The notes under the pieces are model-generated. The model ran no database searches and was not told the DNA's origin. It saw only the letters and a program-made list of their open reading frames with translations. This document shows, in pieces, positions 61,301 through 64,000 of a stretch of 64,000 nucleotides of DNA. The position numbers and the translations under genes were made by a program. The DNA is from an uncultured Alphaproteobacteria bacterium (GTDB lineage Bacteria > Pseudomonadota > Alphaproteobacteria > RF32 > CAG-239): NCBI GenBank assembly GCA_934271465.1, contig CAKQRQ010000008.1, forward strand, positions 1 to 64,000, in the 5' to 3' direction. Numbering within the stretch: position 1 is the stretch's first letter; each line of letters starts with the position of its first letter.

Positions 61301-61659
61301 AAATTATAGGCGAGGTTATCAACGGCGACATCGTTATCTCAAATGAAGATAAAGTTGTGGGTTATGTAAATTTTGATGGTAAAATTATAGGGCTTGATGC
61401 TACTATAATCGGGAAAGTTCTCTCCGGAGGATTAGCAATGGATCTGAATGACCGGATTTTGGGCAAAATCTACAAAATCGGTGCAACAATCCTCGGAAAT
61501 GACGGAAAATATATTGGAAGATTGGCGCCTGACGGATCCGTAACGGATGTTAAAGGCGAGAATATCGGGTATATTAAGAGTAACGGATCTTTTATTGATT
61601 TAGATAAAAAAGTATCCGGATATGTTTTGGGCGAAGTGGCCAAAAACCAAAGGAATTAA
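58351..61659 (+). CDS. Giant T4SS-linked protein: membrane anchor, Ig-like domain, ~17-residue repeats
   Basis: The 1102-residue protein has a cytoplasmic N-terminus and one membrane helix (~18-40), an Ig-like domain of the ASH/choice-of-anchor type (~88-190; PIEMGEVVLGTEAKNVLTLG, then CHITMSWLPVVAG), and then degenerate repeats of about 17 residues to its end. The consensus is IIGRVLPDGTVVDLNGN. At that period it has roughly fifty copies; 59,200-59,600 is the most regular. The anchor recalls VirB10/DotG, whose repeats precede the VirB10 core, but no VirB10 core is seen here. It may form a periplasmic beta-rod. Confidence 0.7.
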   Translation: MSKEPLTHSEKYIKKTNTIILMIGLSSLVIFIVGLVLLIKSNNTSDFYEEPVFSDNADVFGDIPTTIAPQNIEFSTLEGDIPLTTTPDPIEMGEVVLGTEAKNVLTLGTNGKSAVKIVSVELADPPAAGFTFSDRCSGVSLTGKETCHITMSWLPVVAGNVQNNFIISWHELNLGQDSVKAAKVPVYGNAVTKEDCNYCETSADGTITQSQKDVKAVRQAIGPDGKVIGTIDEDGFVRDANGNIIGKLGADGLIVDKDGNVIGVAENRRAVYDEFGNLIGYVNPDGTVVDLDGNIIGRVLPDGTVVDLNGKTIGKAVETGFVYDKDGNIIGRVLPDGTVVDANGNIIGRVNPDGTVVDLNGNVIGMVTKPGRVALDASGRAIGVVMPDGSVVDSNGNVIGYVDENGNVILKNSPLAGKKLRAVYDSAGNLIGYVDENGNFVDANGNILGKMLEDGTVVDLNGNVVGHVGEEVLIDKNGQIIGKLVNFDQIPITPQGTVLGAVKNDGAIENENKQVVGRVLPNGLVKAPNGAKIVAKMVRAGTVVGYGCSVIGYLDSDGKIKKGNSETNYKMTPEGTVLDAEGIYVGETLKVGKVFDANCNLLGVVDNSGIVKDASNKYVGCVNPDGSVLNEKGEFIGAVGRTGAAVDVNGKYLGLINDNNLVINQDKKAVGCVGLLGDVFNNKGSYIGRAVGEKYAYTSDGSYINRVGDTAKIVIYGKPSAGLSAGDLVLDEKNTVIGLAVPAKTTLIDSQGKLVGRLFPDGYIYDAKGVSQGEFKNGGLGSYNGVYGEISPIGEVVDLSGDNIGVAVDGGKVISRYGDTLGYINAKGEYFNQRGDYQGGIVTKGVAVGYDGAYVGYATASGKIIDLDGKTVGSVTHDKKILNMNKEIIGEVIPEGIMIDTMGNYKGLLNSLGDIADLNGNVVTAILPGGSSDKNMSLLPEGFVTDFGGEVIGAIAPDGKVNSLSGTVLGRVLPDGNVVSVSGKIIGEVINGDIVISNEDKVVGYVNFDGKIIGLDATIIGKVLSGGLAMDLNDRILGKIYKIGATILGNDGKYIGRLAPDGSVTDVKGENIGYIKSNGSFIDLDKKVSGYVLGEVAKNQRN

Positions 61660-61661
61660 AA

Positions 61662-64000
61662 ATGAGCTTGTTAAGAACGATAAAAAAATGGCTGATACTG
61701 ACAGGGTGCATCTGTGGAAGCATCTTGATAAGTGGTATGGCTCAGGCTCAAGAAATTACGGCAATTAATTTTAATGGCGAAATGCTTGGAAAAGTTATCC
61801 CCGACGGAAAGGTTGTTGGTTTTGATAATAAGCTTTTGGGTAATGTGACGGCAGATAGCTTGATTATAAATTCAAAAGGAGAACTTATCGGCGGTGTCGT
61901 GCCTCAAGGAGTGGCCATCGGGAATGATACCGGATTGTTGGGAAAAGTCGGAAATGACGGATCTGTGCGCACGGCATCGGGGCAAATTATCGGTAAAGCT
62001 TTGCCAAACGGATTGGTTGTGAATGAGTTTTTTGATATATTAGGACAAATTATCTTTCCGGGGCTGGTTTATAATGATGAAGGCAAAATTGCCGGCCGTA
62101 TAACGGGTGATGGCCTTTACACATCGCTTAATGGACAACAGATAGGCGTTGTGACACCGGACGGGTATGCCTATCGAAAAATCGGAAATGATTATTTATT
62201 GGACGGCCGCCTTATTTCATCAAAAATGGTTGTTTCTTTATCTGGAGATTTTATCGGGAGCGTTGTTCCCGGCGGTCAGGTCACCGATTTTAACTCCAAA
62301 AGCATCGGACAGGTCAAGGCAAACGGGTTTGTTTATGACAGTGAAAACAAAATTATCGGTAAAATCGTTACATCGGGGTATGCCTTTGACAATAACGGAT
62401 TCTATTTAGGTTTTGTCAGCTATAACGGCGAAGTTGTTCACGAAAATAAGGTTATCGGAAAAGTTCGTGCAGACGGGCTCGTAATGAATATAAACGGTGC
62501 AATTGTCGGGACAATGCAGGATGCTGCTGCGACAGCAACGGATTTAAGCGGTCGATATCTCGGAAGAATTTTGCCGGATGGAAATATTGCCCGAGCAACA
62601 GAAGTGAGCGGATTAATCGGCGCCAGAGGAATTGTAAGTGATGCATCAGGAAAGATTTTAGGCTCCATTGTCAAAACAGGACCTGTTTATGATTATAAAG
62701 GCGAACTGAAAGGGCATGCGTTAAGCAATGGCTCAATTATTTCGCTGAACGGAACAGCAATCGGCTATATGTCAGGAAATATTGCTTATAATCTGTCAGG
62801 GACGGCAATAGGCGAAGTTATGTCTCCGAAGGCGGTCTATGGTGTTGACGGGGTTTTCGTCGGAATGAGCGGTATATCTTCATCTCTTTCCTCAAAAAGT
62901 GATAAAATAATGGTGTCGCCGTTAGGCTATGTTTTCGGACAATCCGGTGCAATTGCCGGTCGAGCTTTGCCGCTGGGGCGGTATTATATGCCTTTCGGAA
63001 CGGTGTCATCATATCAAGGTCTTGACGGAAAAGCTCTGAGCGCTTCAGGAACAGAATTCGGTCGAATTGTGGGCGCGGGATATGTTCTGAATCAGCAAAA
63101 CAATTTTGTTTCTCAAAATATAACGGACTTTTTGGCTGTTAAATCAGATGGAACGCAAATCGGTATTTTGAATGATGAGAACAAAATTTTGAATAACTCA
63201 TTAAATCCGATAGCTAAGATTTTGCCGGATGGGAGCATTACGGAAATTCGTTCGGGAAATTTAAATTATATGCCGAAAATTGGGCAATCATACAAAGAAC
63301 ATATTGCTCTTGATTTTTCGGGAGGCTTTTTAGGATATGCCGATATTGTCGGAAACATCAATAATCTGTCAGGTGCCAAAATCGGGCATGCCGTCGAGAG
63401 GGGGCTTGTTCAGGATAATAGCGGAATTGTTATCGGATATCTCGTCGGGTATAAAGGTGGAATAGATGAAAAATGCAATCTGATCGGCGTGACATCTTCT
63501 TCCGGCGGAATATATAATTACAGAGGTGTTTATGTCGGAAAAGTCCTCGAAAATAAAACAATTATCAGTGATAGCGGCGCTGTGTTGGGATATACGGTTG
63601 AAGAGACGCCGATTATTGATTTTAACGGAAGAATTATCGGATTCACGGCTTATGACGGAAAGGTCATGAATGAGCAGAATGAGGCTATTGGGTGTCTTTC
63701 AAAAGACGGAAAATTGTATAATGCCGATAATGCGCTTATCGGTAAGGCCATCAGTTATGAATCTGTTATAGATTTTTCGGGAAATATTATCGGGTATTCG
63801 ACAGTGGATGGATTGTTTGTCGATTCGGATAATAATTTAAAAGGATATCAGCAACCGAATGATAACGTCAATTCAACGGCCGGCCTGCCGATAGGTATGC
63901 TGATGAAATATAAAGTGGCGTTTAGTCTGGATAATAAATTTATAGGATATGTCGCCAAAGATGGTAAAGTTCTGGATAGCAAAAATAAAGAAATCGGAAA
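61662..64000 (+). CDS. Second repeat protein, exported, incomplete at the window edge
   Basis: ATG 61662 (AGGA upstream) is two bases after the previous stop. The frame runs without a stop to the window end (779 codons so far). A signal peptide (to AQA, ~34) precedes the same ~17-residue repeats (for example LLGKVGNDGSVRTASGQII and IIGKALPNGLVVNE). Unlike its neighbour it should be secreted, not anchored, and its repeats are more diverged. A VirB10-like core could lie beyond 64,000; that cannot be seen. Confidence 0.75.
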   Translation, partial: MSLLRTIKKWLILTGCICGSILISGMAQAQEITAINFNGEMLGKVIPDGKVVGFDNKLLGNVTADSLIINSKGELIGGVVPQGVAIGNDTGLLGKVGNDGSVRTASGQIIGKALPNGLVVNEFFDILGQIIFPGLVYNDEGKIAGRITGDGLYTSLNGQQIGVVTPDGYAYRKIGNDYLLDGRLISSKMVVSLSGDFIGSVVPGGQVTDFNSKSIGQVKANGFVYDSENKIIGKIVTSGYAFDNNGFYLGFVSYNGEVVHENKVIGKVRADGLVMNINGAIVGTMQDAAATATDLSGRYLGRILPDGNIARATEVSGLIGARGIVSDASGKILGSIVKTGPVYDYKGELKGHALSNGSIISLNGTAIGYMSGNIAYNLSGTAIGEVMSPKAVYGVDGVFVGMSGISSSLSSKSDKIMVSPLGYVFGQSGAIAGRALPLGRYYMPFGTVSSYQGLDGKALSASGTEFGRIVGAGYVLNQQNNFVSQNITDFLAVKSDGTQIGILNDENKILNNSLNPIAKILPDGSITEIRSGNLNYMPKIGQSYKEHIALDFSGGFLGYADIVGNINNLSGAKIGHAVERGLVQDNSGIVIGYLVGYKGGIDEKCNLIGVTSSSGGIYNYRGVYVGKVLENKTIISDSGAVLGYTVEETPIIDFNGRIIGFTAYDGKVMNEQNEAIGCLSKDGKLYNADNALIGKAISYESVIDFSGNIIGYSTVDGLFVDSDNNLKGYQQPNDNVNSTAGLPIGMLMKYKVAFSLDNKFIGYVAKDGKVLDSKNKEIG

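Noticed and set aside
58900..64000. Repeat-rich DNA as a CRISPR array or satellite
   Set aside because: The repeats are in frame, with varied codons and conserved amino acids (P-D-G-x-V-V-D), so they are protein repeats. Spacing and identity do not match direct repeats with unique spacers.
38881..64000. Dot/Icm (type IVB) secretion system
   Set aside because: The repeats recall DotG, but the recognisable genes (VirB2, B3, B4, B8, B9 and a VirB7-like lipoprotein) are of the VirB type and no Dot/Icm-specific proteins are seen.

Overview
This window is chromosomal DNA of an AT-rich alphaproteobacterium. The evidence is the cmk-rpsA pair, a conserved rpmH-rnpA-yidD-yidC-engB block, an ELM1-type protein, a likely RquA methyltransferase for rhodoquinone (suggesting low-oxygen respiration) and a VirB-type secretion locus set among housekeeping genes. 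Short intergenic gaps, many stop/start overlaps and A/T-ending codons would fit an uncultured, possibly gut-associated lineage, but that placement is inference. No CRISPR array, transposase or phage module was seen.

Layout. 1-20,000 is mostly housekeeping: tRNA-Arg, a lipoprotein, rpsA/cmk (minus), rsmE with a response regulator, an HPt-like protein and the RquA-like gene (plus), the ELM1-like gene, small exported proteins, a J-domain chaperone with a DUF1349 protein, the rpmH-to-engB operon behind a strong promoter, a tRNA methyltransferase, an acyl-ACP thioesterase with a metallo-hydrolase and a lytic transglycosylase, N-formylglutamate amidohydrolase and tRNA-Val. 20,017-21,647 holds murI and a patatin. 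21,650-21,945 is a cluster of REP-like palindromes.

21,993-32,955 (minus) is a type IVb pilus operon of the R64/TCP kind. In transcription order it encodes an OmpA-like protein, PilL, the PilN secretin, PilO2, PilP, the PilQ ATPase, PilR, a pilin-like protein without a processing site, and a major prepilin with its own promoter. A VirB6/TrbL-like protein is divergent from it (33,201-35,336). A housekeeping interlude follows (xerD, a 41-aa membrane protein, aroK, a ROK kinase, an MTA/SAH nucleosidase).

38,881-64,000 (plus) is an unusual VirB-type type IV secretion locus: two short VirB2-like pilins, a 1168-residue protein with a VirB2-like membrane hairpin embedded in it, VirB3, VirB4, a block of six exported coiled-coil or Cys-containing proteins where VirB5/VirB6 would stand, VirB8, a VirB7-like lipoprotein, a second VirB8, VirB9 with a C-terminal SPOR domain, and two giant proteins made of a degenerate repeat of about 17 residues. 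The second of these runs off the window. VirB10, VirB11 and VirD4 are not recognisable here and may lie beyond position 64,000. The pilus and secretion genes probably form one envelope programme; the VirB6-like gene and the six-gene block share a similar extended -10 promoter. The giant pilin fusion, the exported block and the repeat proteins are the parts least explained by known T4SS models.
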